A stretch of 64,000 nt of DNA. Origin: Trebouxia sp. TZW2008 (lineage: Eukaryota; Chlorophyta; Trebouxiophyceae; Trebouxiales; Trebouxiaceae). Positions 34,617 to 45,700 of this stretch are shown one piece after another. Numbering within the stretch: position 1 is the first letter of the stretch; each line of letters opens with the position of its first letter. The notes beneath the pieces are model-generated. The model saw only the letters and a program-made list of their open reading frames with translations, had not been told where the DNA came from and ran no database searches. Made by a program: the position numbers and the translations under genes. Where the stretch lies: positions 62,001 to 126,000 of the forward strand of contig BDIU01000127.1 in NCBI GenBank assembly GCA_002118135.1, written 5' to 3'.

Positions 34617-37600
34617 ATGAGAATGGCGCATACTCTGCAGTCGCAAGGAAAAGCTTCGCCCGAGGATGTCCAGTTGGAAGCGCTGGCGGTACCGGAGCAT
34701 GTCGGGTGGCTCCAGTATTGTCAAAACATCCTGTCGCAGTAAGCATGCGTCCCGACTGTAGCAACACATCTCTGCTGCTGCGCAAGTCTGGAACCGATCC
34801 GTTGAACCAAAAGACAGACCGTACTGCAGCGTCCCAGTGACTACTGTAGCAGCAACCTGCAGTGATGCATCCGTGTTGCTTATACATTCCTACCTTTGGT
34901 TACAGAAGCGGCGGCCATGTCAGACTGGCATGGGAATGGACCCTCAGAATGGCAAAGCCACGCTTGTTCTACCAGGAAGGGGGAATTGCAGCGCAGCTAC
35001 TTCCCCTTTGTCCTGTCCTGCACAAAGACTATGCCCCGCCATTAGTGTCCTTGAATGGCGGCATGCATATGGTGCTGAGCGTAGGTGAGCTGGCCTGCTT
35101 TGATGCTGATGCATCTGCCACATGTGTCATGTGCCGCATGCATGCAATATCTTCACTGCGATTGGGCAGTGGTCAATGTCAGCAACAAGCTGTGGCTATC
35201 AGTGGCTTTGGTACGTGAAGTCAGCATTGTGTTGATCTTTGACCACAGCATTTGAGATGCTATTCTGATTGAGCTATCTCTTCAGCTACTTCCATTGCTT
35301 CTGTTGAATCAGGCATCAGCAGCAATGTCAAGCATTCACAGGTCTATTGCACCACCCAATGCTGTCAGAACAGCTGTTGCAAAGCACACCATATATTATG
35401 CCAGGGCTGCCGCAGTAAGAAGATCATCAAGAAGTGTTTCACAATCTTCAGCCAGTCCTCAGGTCTGGTTACAGGTTCCAACAAAATGTGCTGTTACACC
35501 GCAGTGGTCAGACGGGCAACTGTCAGGGCAAACAGCACCCGCCGCCTAATTTCTACCTGTGCCATGGAGGTTGCAAGGCCCATGTCACAAATGTTCATAC
35601 TGACATGCACATGCGCATGCTGTTACATGAAGAAGTCTTGAGCCATGTGCAGAGGTCAGGCAGGTGTTTGTGAGGGCAACTGACACGCGCCTCCTGGCTT
35701 GTACCCATGCTGTGGGGATTGCAAGGCCCATTGCATGAATGCCCATAATCAAATGCGCATGCTGTTACATGAATAAGGTTCTCACATCTTGCGTCATGTG
35801 CAGTGGTCAGGAGGGCGTATGTAAGGGCAATGCACACACGTCGCCTGGTGTATACTCCTGATGGGGGGTTGCAAGGCCCATCACATACATGCTCATGATG
35901 AAACCATTATGCTGCTACATGAAGAAGGATCTCACATGCTTGAGTCATGTGCAGTGTTAGCCAGGAGGGCTTATGTGAGGGCAATTTACATGCGTCGCCT
36001 GGTTTCTACCCATCTTGTGGGGTTTGCAAGGCCCATTACATGAATGCTGTCACATGAAGAAGCATCTCACATGCTTGAGCCATGTGCAGTGGTCAGGACG
36101 GCTTATGTAAGGGCAATTTACACACGTCAGTTGAGTCTACCGATATTGTGGGGTTTGCAAGGCCCATTACATGGTTGGTGTTACATGAGCAAGGAGCTCA
36201 CATGATTGCGTCATGTGCAGTGGTCAGGAGGGCTTACGTGAGGGCAATATACACACGTCGCCTGGTGTCTACTCCTGATGGGGGACAGATTAGCTTAGAT
36301 TGGTGGGATGGCTCCCTTAAGAAGGATTTGGACCCGAAAACACCAGTGCTCCTCTGCCTGCATGCATTTGCAGGTAAGCATCAAGTCCTGATGCATACCA
36401 GATACCAGGTCAGCCATTGGTGCAGTACTGCATGCACTTGCACCTGAGCACCAAGTCCCGATATATCCCTTTCACTGATTTGACTTAAAGACTGTTGCAG
36501 TGCTCCTCTGCCTGCACGCATTTGCAGGTACGAGTCCAATCCTGTTGTATGCCTTCCATTGAATTGTTGCAGTGCTGCTGTGCCTGCATGCATTTGCAGG
36601 TACACGTCAGTCCTGATGCATGCATTTTGTTGACTTGTTGCAGTGCTGCTGTGCCTGCATGCATTTGCAGGTGGGCGTCAAGTTCAGATGTTTGCTTTTT
36701 ACCTATTTGAACAAGAAAGTTGTTGCAACGCTGCTTTGCCTGCATGCCGGTCAAGCATGTTCTGATGCAAGCCTTGTGTTGACTCAATCATAGGATGTTG
36801 CAGGGCCATCCGCCTCATTGCATTTGCAGGTGGGCTCAGCTTTTGATGGGCTGAATGATGTGCAAGGCACTCCTGTTGATGCATGCAGTCTGTCAGTTGT
36901 TCAATCAATCAGTCAATCAACTACATTTTCTGTCTTGAAACCCAGCAGGGGGTCATACAGACAATGTCAAAGCAAAGCAAAGCATTTTTAATTGTGTACA
37001 AATGGCACCAAGCTTGCTGTGCCTATGTCCTGAATGAATGTAAAGTGTGAGTGGAAACTGCCAGACTGCTTCAGTCAATGACGCAAGAAACATGTATAAC
37101 TCAGTCACATGATTTGCAACACCAGATTGCAAAGCAGATTTGTGAGAAGTGATACACCTTGCCTAGCAGTACCTGGTGCTGAGTCAGACATGGCAAAGCT
37201 GTCTCAGTGTCACTTTCATTGTCAGCGCGGCCTGCTGTTGTCATTGCAGGTGACTCCAATGAGTCATACATGCTGTTCATGTGCAAGGAAGCCAAGAAGA
37301 TGGGCTGGCGCTCTGTTGCCATGAACTATAGGTCTGTCTGCTAGCATTGTCTGCATTTCACACTACTGCGGCCTGCATGCATGACTTTTCAGGCCCCTAA
37401 TGCAAATGTATGTTCTGCAAGTCCCAGAGCTCCAACAACATGATTACGGCACTTGACTGTAAACATGTATGCATGCATGCATGCAAGCTGCATGTATCTG
37501 AGCTGAAATGGCCATTTCGCGCTGACGATCTTGTAGAGCAACTGCACTATCAAAGCGCTTGTCCACAAATGCTTTCTTAAGCTAAATCTGCTTCGACCAT

Positions 37601-40600
37601 CACCTCCTTTCTTGCTACATGTTTCGACAAAGCAGTTCTGCCACTAGCATGCCTCGAATGTGAATTTACCGTATGCAGGGGCTGCGGCAACACCCCCTTG
37701 ACAAATTCCAAGCCCATGCATATAGCTCTATCAGCAGACGTGTACGAGGCTGTACGGTGTATACGGCAGCATTTCCCTTATGCCCCTGTGTTTCTAGTGG
37801 GGTTCTCAATTGGAGCCTACACCATGACCAAATACCTAGGAGAGGCAGACTCAGGAATCTGGCCTGATGGTAAGCAGATCCTGTCTTTTTGTTTGAATCT
37901 ATTTTCTGTTGGTTTTGCACTTTGTTGATGATCCTGTGAGTTTCTGGATTGGAGCCTACACCATGACTCATTACCTAAAGAGGCAAACTCTGGGCTACGG
38001 TCAGATACTGAAGCCTCACACCTGTTGTGTTTTGTTTGGTAGTTGCCTTGCACTATGTGATGTTCTACAATCTATGTGCATGTGTGGGGCAATTACATCG
38101 TGTGTGACAAGTCTAGCTGCGTATTTAGTTGACCAAATGACGCTGTGAACAGCATCAATCAGACTTGAAACGCAACGCGTGATGATTTGAGCTCATGACA
38201 TCGCTTTGGCTCTGGCGAGGGTGCATTGCTGGCAAGCATTGCAAGAATATGAAAAGTTGCATGTCAACATCAGCTGAGACAATCTCAACCAAAAAGATGG
38301 ACAACTTCATGGACTGTGCAGATGGAAAGCTGCAGGACGCTGTCTGGATTTGCAAGTGCTGCAGAGTGTGTCTTGTCTGTCGAGAGTAGCTGAATCAATG
38401 TTGCTCGACAAGACGACGAATCATTTGTTTGGCATTGCAGATGGCAAGGTGCAGGGTGCTGTGTTGATTGGCAGTGGCTATGACTACGCTGCCGAGATTG
38501 GGAAGATCTCCAGACCCGCAATTCTGCGCATCCTCAATTTCCATTTCATTAACTGTTCATGGTGAGCATTCTGCAGCAGCTGCCACTTCTGCATTCATCC
38601 TCCATCACTTCAAGAGTCGCCTTGCACTCCATTGACCACTCAAAAGTATATCATGTTAACTCAGATACAGCCTTGGATTTTTGTTATATTGTGTGGGGAT
38701 GCTTGTACGTTTTGCATGACAGTCATGTATGCCTGGCATGTGCATTGACTGTAAGAGAGCATGAGGCATTGCAGCTCGACTGTCACCATGTCAGACTGTG
38801 CCTGACTTGTTCAACAGCATTTGATCTTGATCAATCTTTCTTTGTAGCTTGTTAGCAGCTGCCCTTGAGCTGCCTCCAAGGGTACAGGTCATCTACACAA
38901 AGTCAAATGTCTTTATTTGATGTGTTTTTTGTGTTCTGACATGCTGTTCTCCTGTTGTAGGTGGTCTGGCTACTGCAAAAAGTACAAAGAGCAGCTGAGC
39001 AAGGACCCCAACATTGACCTCCAGGCAGTCAAGCGTGCTTCACGCACCTCTGATGCAGAAGCTGCCCTCATTTGCCCGGTAAACCCTCCTCTTCTTTGCT
39101 CATGCATTGCTCTCCGCCTTTGCATTGTTGCTGTTGCTCACACACCTCATGCAAAAGCTGCCCTCACCTGCCTGGTAAACCCTCTTCTTCCCTGCCCATG
39201 TATTGCTCATCTTGGTTGCTCATGCTTTGCTGTTCTTTCGTGCGCTCTTGCTGTGCCTCACGCACTTCTGAAGCTGCGCTAATCTGCCCGACAGGCCCTG
39301 GTCCTCTTCTTTACTTATGCAATGCTCTTCACATTGCTTGCATTGCTCTTCTTCTGTACTCTCTTGCTGTGCCTCACGCACTTCTGATGCAGAAGCTGCC
39401 CTGATCTGCCCGGTCGCGGCCTGTTACCTTTCTTCGCTCATGAATTGCTCTTCCTTTTTGCTCATGCATTGATGATCTTCTTTGCACTCTTTTCACTCTT
39501 GACTCCTGCAGTGATGGTGAAGGCGCAATAGATTATTTGTGTAGGGTGGCCTCTTGACTTCTATTGCTCCAATGGCATGTTCATTCACCTCATTTTGTTT
39601 ACCATGACGGCTTGAACATGGTGTCTGACGCCTGCTGTATAACACCTTCGCACAAACCAGATGCAAAAGATGTCATCTGCTCAATTGACAACAACAGTTG
39701 ACGCACACTATGGCTTGTATGCCTATTTTGCTCCATCCCGCTTTCAGCGACATAGCTTTTTGTAGCACGCCTCTGGGCTTGCTTGTGCACAGGCATGGGG
39801 CTATCCAGACATTGATGCCTACTATGATGATATCAATGGCCTGAAGTGGATCCCTAAGATCAAGACGCCCACCCTGTTCTTGTCGGCAGCTGATGATCCA
39901 TTTTTGGGGTAAGTTGTGCTGTTCTGCTTGGCAATAAAATGAATACCAACAGTTCAATGCAGTTGCATTTGCATGCGCTTTTGTTAGCTGCCCTCTCTGG
40001 TGGCAATTGACAACTTGCCACTTGTGTTGTTCTTGCTGTGCTGGCGCAACTGTGGCACTGAAGCACGCATCCTTCGTAGTGCTATCTTTGGGCATACTGC
40101 ACTGGAAAGCATCATGCCCTTTATGAGTGAGACCGATACTGCATGTTGTGTTGTCAGTATCAGTTTTTCCTGAGTCATGACTGATTCTTGCAAAGAAGCA
40201 ATCTTCCTGATTTTTTGGAAGAAGACCATCAGATATGTGTACCAACTGCCTGTCTTTGTATGAAAATAACAACAAGTAAAAAGAATATAATTTTCAGCCC
40301 AAATCAAAACACTCCTGGTATCCAATAAAATATAACACGCCTCTCTTGCCTTGCACCTAGTGTTTGAATAACTGTGTTGGAACATTCTGCTGCTGACCTG
40401 TGCGCATTATTGATACAGGGAAACAACGCCTCCCAGACCCTACAAGGAATGTAGCAGCAACCCATTACAGTCTTGCTATGTTCTTGTGCTGACAGTCCAT
40501 GTTGTGCTACTGACTTGTGTACGTCATTGTGTAGGGAATCGGCTCCTCCCAGACCCTACAAGGAGTGTAGCAGCAACCCATACACAATCTTTGTGCTGAC

Positions 40601-40760
40601 AGCCCACGGGGGCCATTGCGCGCATCTGCCCTTGGGCTCTTGGGTCACCGGAAAGGCCTGGATGGACAAAGTCGCCATGCAGTTCTTTGCTGCAGTGCTC
40701 AGTATACCTAAGTTGAGTACAGCTTCGGACGCTAGTGGCACTGCTGATGAGCCTAATTAG
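34617..40760 (+). CDS. ABHD1/3-type alpha/beta hydrolase (EMB8-like)
   Basis: Exons 34617-34738, 34906-35084, 36221-36373, 37250-37331, 37679-37869, 38441-38561, 38961-39078, 39793-39908, 40535-40760 (TAG); phases agree, giving 435 residues. An N-terminal cap region (LFYQEGGIAAQLLPLCPVL, APPLVSLNGGMH) leads to STPDGGQISLDWWDG, VLLCLHAFAG (oxyanion region), NYRGCGNTPLT and the nucleophile elbow VGFSIGA (Ser222). AADDPF supplies the acid (D356 or D357) and AHGGHCAH the histidine (H388). This is the yeast Eht1/mammalian ABHD1-ABHD3/plant EMB8 group, esterases or phospholipases acting on medium-chain or oxidised lipids; substrate is not determined here. No clear signal peptide. At least five introns carry copies of adjacent exon edges, including a set of possible micro-exons. 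Confidence 0.92.
35485..36210 (+). repeat. Five ~135-base copies of ABHD exon 36221-36373 5' edge
   Basis: Each unit has a CATGTGCAG-like acceptor, the VVRRAYVRAIYTRRLVSTP-coding edge, then TTGCAAGGCCCAT and a shared filler. Exon-like starts fall near 35496, 35652, 35801, 35947 and 36092; the sixth start, 36221, is the functional exon. Most units lack the rest of the exon and a usable donor. Confidence 0.85.
36501..36835 (+). repeat. Array of 27-base micro-exon-like copies (ABHD)
   Basis: Units at 36501-36527, 36573-36599 and 36644-36670 each have a TTGCAG acceptor, 27 bases, and a GTACG/GTACA/GTGGG donor. Each would insert VLLCLHAFA in phase 1, the same phase as the flanking exons. Two further units (36728-36749, 36804-36829) are broken: one lost its acceptor, the other has 26 bases. 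Confidence 0.85.
37930..38000 (+). repeat. Copy of ABHD exon 37679-37869 3' part
   Basis: The bases encoding IGAYTMTKYLGEADSG recur as a diverged run (ATTGGAGCCTACACCATGAC present in both), with indels and no convincing donor. Confidence 0.75.
38310..38352 (+). repeat. Copy of ABHD exon 38441-38561 5' edge
   Basis: GCAGATGGAAAGCTGCAGGA followed by CGCTGT matches the true exon start GCAGATGGCAAGGTGCAGGG, about 120 bases upstream of it. Confidence 0.7.
39130..39425 (+). repeat. Three copies of ABHD exon 38961-39078 3' edge
   Basis: The edge encoding RTSDAEAALICP with its donor recurs near 39145-39176 (donor GTAAAC kept), 39250-39295 and 39372-39412, each followed by a CTCTTC...GCTCATGCATTGCTC filler. 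Spacing is ~95-120 bases. Confidence 0.8.
40418..40470 (+). repeat. Copy of ABHD last exon 5' edge
   Basis: CCTCCCAGACCCTACAAGGA follows a GGGAAACAACG start and continues into TGTAGCAGCAACCCATTACA. It matches the exon start at 40535 almost base for base, ~115 bases upstream. Confidence 0.85.
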
Positions 40761-40765
40761 GAGCC

Positions 40766-41195
40766 AGCATGAGCAGCAGTGTCCTAGCTGGCAGCGGCAT
40801 CAATGTCTGATTTGGGACAAGCAACAGTATCTTAGTTGGCAGCAGCATCAATGTCTGATCTGGTAGCAGCGACAGCGATCTAGTGTCTTGTTGGCAGTAG
40901 CATCAATGTCTGGTCTGTGAGCAGCAACAGCGTCTTAGTCGGCGGCAGCAATTATGCCCGGTCTGGAGCAGCAAAGGTGTCTCAGTTGGCGGCAGCAGCA
41001 TCAACGTCTGATCTGGTAGCAGCAGCAGCGATCTAGTGTCTTGTTGGCAGTAGCATCAACGTCCGGTCTGGAGCAGCAACAGTGTCTTAGCTGGCAGCAG
41101 CATCAAGGTCTGATTGGTAAAAACAGTAGTGTCTCAGTTGGCAGCAGCCGTAACGTTCAATTTGGCAGCAGCATCAGTGTATGATTTGGCAGCGA
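40766..41195. repeat. Minisatellite 3' of the ABHD gene
   Basis: About seven degenerate units built from AGCAGC, AACAGTGTCTTAG(T/C)TGGCAG and CAGCATCAATGTCTG(A/G)TCTGG, roughly 55-65 bases each. They begin within 10 bases of the ABHD stop, so they are probably within its 3' UTR. Confidence 0.8.
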
Positions 41196-42770
41196 TAGCA
41201 GCATGTGATTAGCAGCAAGGCATGCAGCAATACACAAAGAGCTTACAGGCAGTCAGCATGGCTGCAGATCACATGTTGGCAAGTTGTCAAACTTCAGCTT
41301 GACAACTTGCCACTTTGTCCACCGTTTTCTCTGGTGCTGCTCAAATGCAAGACCCAGTTGAACAAAAGCAATGGATGGAGTGTCCAGTCAGTTTTGGTTT
41401 GGTCTTGACTCAACAGATGAAGCATCTACTTCAGATGCAGGCTTTGTTTGCCACCAAGCCTTTTAGGCAGATCTGCACAACAGCACACCTCAAATGCTGG
41501 TCCTGAACCAGGCTGGCACTTGGTTTTCTAAAGTGCTTTTTTTAAGCATTGTATGACTATTGGCATGCAATGCCATCATCTGGACATACTGCAGTCAGGA
41601 CATGGATATCAAGGGTCTTTTATCAGACTGTGTAGTGGATTGCAGTGAAGTTTATTTGCTTTGCACCAGGGCATGCTGGCCCTGCGATGTAGAACTGGAC
41701 ACCAGTAGGTTTGTTGGGTTTCGCCTTCTGCCCAAGAATTAGCTTCATCAGGTTCACTCACGATTGCTGCAAGTGTCAAGTTTGCAAGACCTGCAGAGCA
41801 TTTGACTACCTGTTTTGGGGCGAGCTGATATGTGCAACAAAACCTCAAGGGATTGCAAAGGAGCGTCTGTTGATGGCTTGTTGTGGTGGCCGTGCTCAGC
41901 TGCACTGCAACTAGCCTTGGCCAGCCGTACAGAGCTTCAGATTTGCTGCTGAGAGCCTTCCTTTTGGCGTGAAATCACAGTTTGTGTTTGATGATGGAGT
42001 CTTTCTTTGATTTTCAGTGAATGCGTTTTCCCGATGGCTATTCGTCTAATAGCTGCAGTCGCAACAAATCATGCGTCTTCAGCAGCAATTTCACAGTCTC
42101 TCTCATGTTTGGTGTAAACTAGTCAAGTGTTGGCACTTTCAGTAGTTGGTGCTGACTTCTCCCACTTGTTACAAAAGCATCATACAAAGTGAGTATCATA
42201 GTTGTGAGTTTCTGGGTACAGCTGCGTTCTTGGCACCGGCAAAGGCTTGTTCAGACAATATAAAGCTCACAACAACAAGGCACAGACAGCTCCAAACGGC
42301 TTCTAACGGCTATTGACCTGTGCTGTCGCCTGCTGTGCATGCGGAAGCTGGAGGTGTCATGTGGTTTCTTTACGAGTGTCTCGTTCGAACCAACACTGAT
42401 TGTCAGTGCGTAACTCATGTAAACCGATGCTGATCGGGCATCTCGGCAGCGCCTTCGAGCGGAGCTTCGCGACATGCGTCGATTTCGTAGCAAGCTGATG
42501 GGACCTGACGTTGGTGCGTGTATCTCAAAAGCAGCAGCAATCACTCGCCGCTAAGTCGCAGAATTTTGATCTCGTTGACCGGATATTCTGACTGCTGCAG
42601 CCTTGTGCCCGCCTCCGATTTGTTGCCGCATCATTGCTTCCGTGCTTGCATTCTTCGCCGAACATGTTCACCGGCATGTACCGCAGATGTTCGTGATTGC
42701 TCTGTGAGCGCTGCTCGCGCTGGCGACTGACCGAGAGGCACCGCCAAGCTTGCAAAAGCTCCGTGCGGCA
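41196..42770. other. Intergenic interval upstream of the NRPS
   Basis: No exon supported in ~1.5 kb. From ~42260 the composition becomes GC-richer with CpGs, suggesting the NRPS promoter and 5' UTR. A short open run near 42470-42550 (MRRFRSKLMGPDVG) ends at a stop and does not connect in phase. Confidence 0.4.
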
Positions 42771-45700
42771 ATGCCAGAGACCATGTCAAGCGACACAGGG
42801 TCCCAGGTGCTTTCACTTCTGTAGAAGATACGCCGTGTATAGAGGGGCATGCATGGCGGACTGTTGAGCTCTGCTTACAGGTCCCTCGGGAGTGGAACAA
42901 CACCTCAGTGCCTTTTAGAACAGACATTTGCATACATCAGCTATTTCAGCAGCAGGCAGCTGCACAGCCAGAAGCAGAATGTCTTGTGTACAACAACACA
43001 TCAACGAGCTATGCTCAGCTGGACCACAGAACCAATCAGCTAGCACACCACCTCAGGCAACTTGGTGCTGGGCGAGATGTCCCAATTGCAGTGCTTATGG
43101 AGAGATCTTTCGACCTCATTGTGGCAGTAATGGGTGAGTGCTAGCTGCTTGCCAGTCCTTAGGACATGTTGCGCATGTTATGTCTGCATATCTCCCTTGG
43201 TAGATGCAGAGACCAGCTGATGCGTGCATGGCTACAGTGCAATATCGCCCGCACCCATAGCAGTCCATAAGTGATGGCACATGGCTGTCCAGAAGCAATT
43301 GATGCACACGATAAGAGCGCGAACTGAGTTTGCAGCCAGTCAATGTCACAAGATGTGGCCATCTCTGCACTCACGCCTATGTCTATCATGAAAGATACCC
43401 TGCCATGAGTTTGCAATCAAAAAATGCCTGCACTGATTTGTTCAGCTGAGCCCAGTCTGCGCTCAGTCTGCCATCAACATTTTGCTGCATGGCACTCTGA
43501 TGCATGTCTTGTGTTATTCAGCTGTGCTCAAGGCTGGAGCTGCATACCTGCCCATGGATCCTCATTACCCACAGCAGCGGCTGGCCTACATGGTCAAGGA
43601 TGCTAAAGCTCCAGTGCTGCTGACTCATCAGGGCTTGCGGCAGAAGCTGCCTGAGGGCGATCTGCAAATGCAGGTAGCCGCAGCGTTGTCTATTGGCACA
43701 TCTGTGCCTATGTGTCGCATGTATGCAGCTTTGCAACATTGCATGATGGGCCATTCATGCATTGCGCACCCACCCATTTGCAGCAGTCAACACCAATGTA
43801 TGCATTCTTCACCCACTGCTGATGCATCAGTGCTGTTTGTAGTTCCACGCTTGTCTAGCCTGATGTATGTTGAACTTTTGAGATGACATGGGAACATCTC
43901 AGCATATGCAGATGCAAGGCTGAGGGTGTAACATCTTCACCGCATGTTTTTGCACTGACCTGGGCCAAAGTTCTCACCTCGACCGCTTCATCTGCCTCAC
44001 AAGCAGTCAACAGCATGTGCTTTGTACACATCCAGCTCAGCTCCAAATGAACATAACATGGCAATGGTCATGCAGGTTGTAGATGTCAATGAGTCTGAGC
44101 AGCTTATCTCAAGCTGCTCGCCTGAGCCACTCAACCTGCCTTGCAGCTCCTCAGACATGATGTACCTCATCTACACCTCAGGCAGCACGGGCAACCCTAA
44201 AGGGGTCATGCTTAACCATGTCTGCTTGGTAAACCTCTTGGAATGGTCAGTCAGAGAGTATGCGCTGTCAAGCCAGTCGAGTGTGCTGCTGAAGACCGCT
44301 GTCAGCTTTGACCCCTCTGTGTTTGAGATTTTTGCTCCGCTTGCACTGGGAGGGAGGCTGGTGATTGCCAAGCCTGGTGGCCATGAGGACCCAAGTTACA
44401 TCAGGGATCTCATTGCTCAGCAAAGGTTTGCTTTCGTCTCACAAAATCTTTTGTGCCCTAGGAATGTTGGGTCATGCATATCGGCTTGTTGATGCAGTGC
44501 CCACAAGTGCTGAAGCTCACGCCACCACTGCAATCAAGCCAGTTCAAACACGTCCTGTCAGCACCTGCAATTTTGTCTTTTCTCATGAGCACGTGTTTAT
44601 TGAGAGGGCTGTTAGCACTCAGCCTCATGCAAGGGGCACAACCTGAGCAATTACCAAATCTGGCCAGATAGGCACAAAGAGCTTGCATGTAATAAGACTA
44701 CCCTTTGTGGTGTGTGTCAGTGTTGGTGCAAGACCAAAAGATTGCGTGTGGTAAATGCGCTGAAAGTTTATGCCTTCTTGGTGCAAGCCAAAAGCTTGCA
44801 TGTGACAAAATCTTTCTTTGTGATGTGCGCAGGGTAACGTTTGCCATCATGGTGCCAACAGCCCTGCCCTACTTCTTGGATGCCTGTGCGGCCCAGCCCT
44901 CAGCCTGCAGTCATCTCAAGCAGCTCTGCTTGATTGGCGAAGCATTTGGCAGGTAATTTCGCCAACTCTGTGCTTGGTCATATGCAAGCAGTGATTCGTC
45001 CGGTGACTGCTTTCCTGTCTTGACTGCCTCTTCTCAGCTTGATGTAGAGTCTGTTGGATGCAAGCCTGTGCCTCAAAGGGTGTGCAAGGTGCTGCTCAAT
45101 CAGCAGTTCTCAACATCTGCAGTATGAAGTGACCAGCTCAGTCCACAGTCTGTCCTGTGCAGGTGCTTGGCTCAAGGGGAGTGTAAAATTCTGCCCAGCA
45201 CAGATTTCCAGAATACCTACTTGTTTGTCTTCATTGCTAGTCAATGTGACGACTGACAGTCTGCCCTGTGTAGGTGTGTTGCCCAGCACAGGTTTCCAGA
45301 ATACCCACTTGTTTGTATTCATTGCCAGTCAACATGACGACTCATAGTCTGTCCTGTGTAGGTGTGTAGCTCAAAGGGCGTGCGAGGTGCTGCCCAACAC
45401 AGAAATCCACAATATCTATGGTCCAACAGAAGCCACCATCTGGGTAAGCAGCTGGTGCTGCAAAGGGGGTGACTTTGAGGGGGTAGCCACCAGCCCCATT
45501 GGACCCCCCATGGCTAACACCCAGCTGTATGTTCTGGATGACAAGCTGCAGCCTGTACCCGTAGGTGAGCATCTGGTTGCTTTTTTAGAGGCTTTTTCTG
45601 ATCATTTCTGTATGTGTGCATACAAACCTAGAAGCATGTCTTTGTCGAGTTGTTTGGGCACGGCAACAACCCTGTTGTTGGTGTGTGAGCTGTTGGCCTT

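Noticed and set aside
42251..42544. Minus-strand open frame before the NRPS as a gene
   Set aside because: Low-complexity Arg/Ser composition typical of the antisense of GC-rich 5' flank; no family or splice support.
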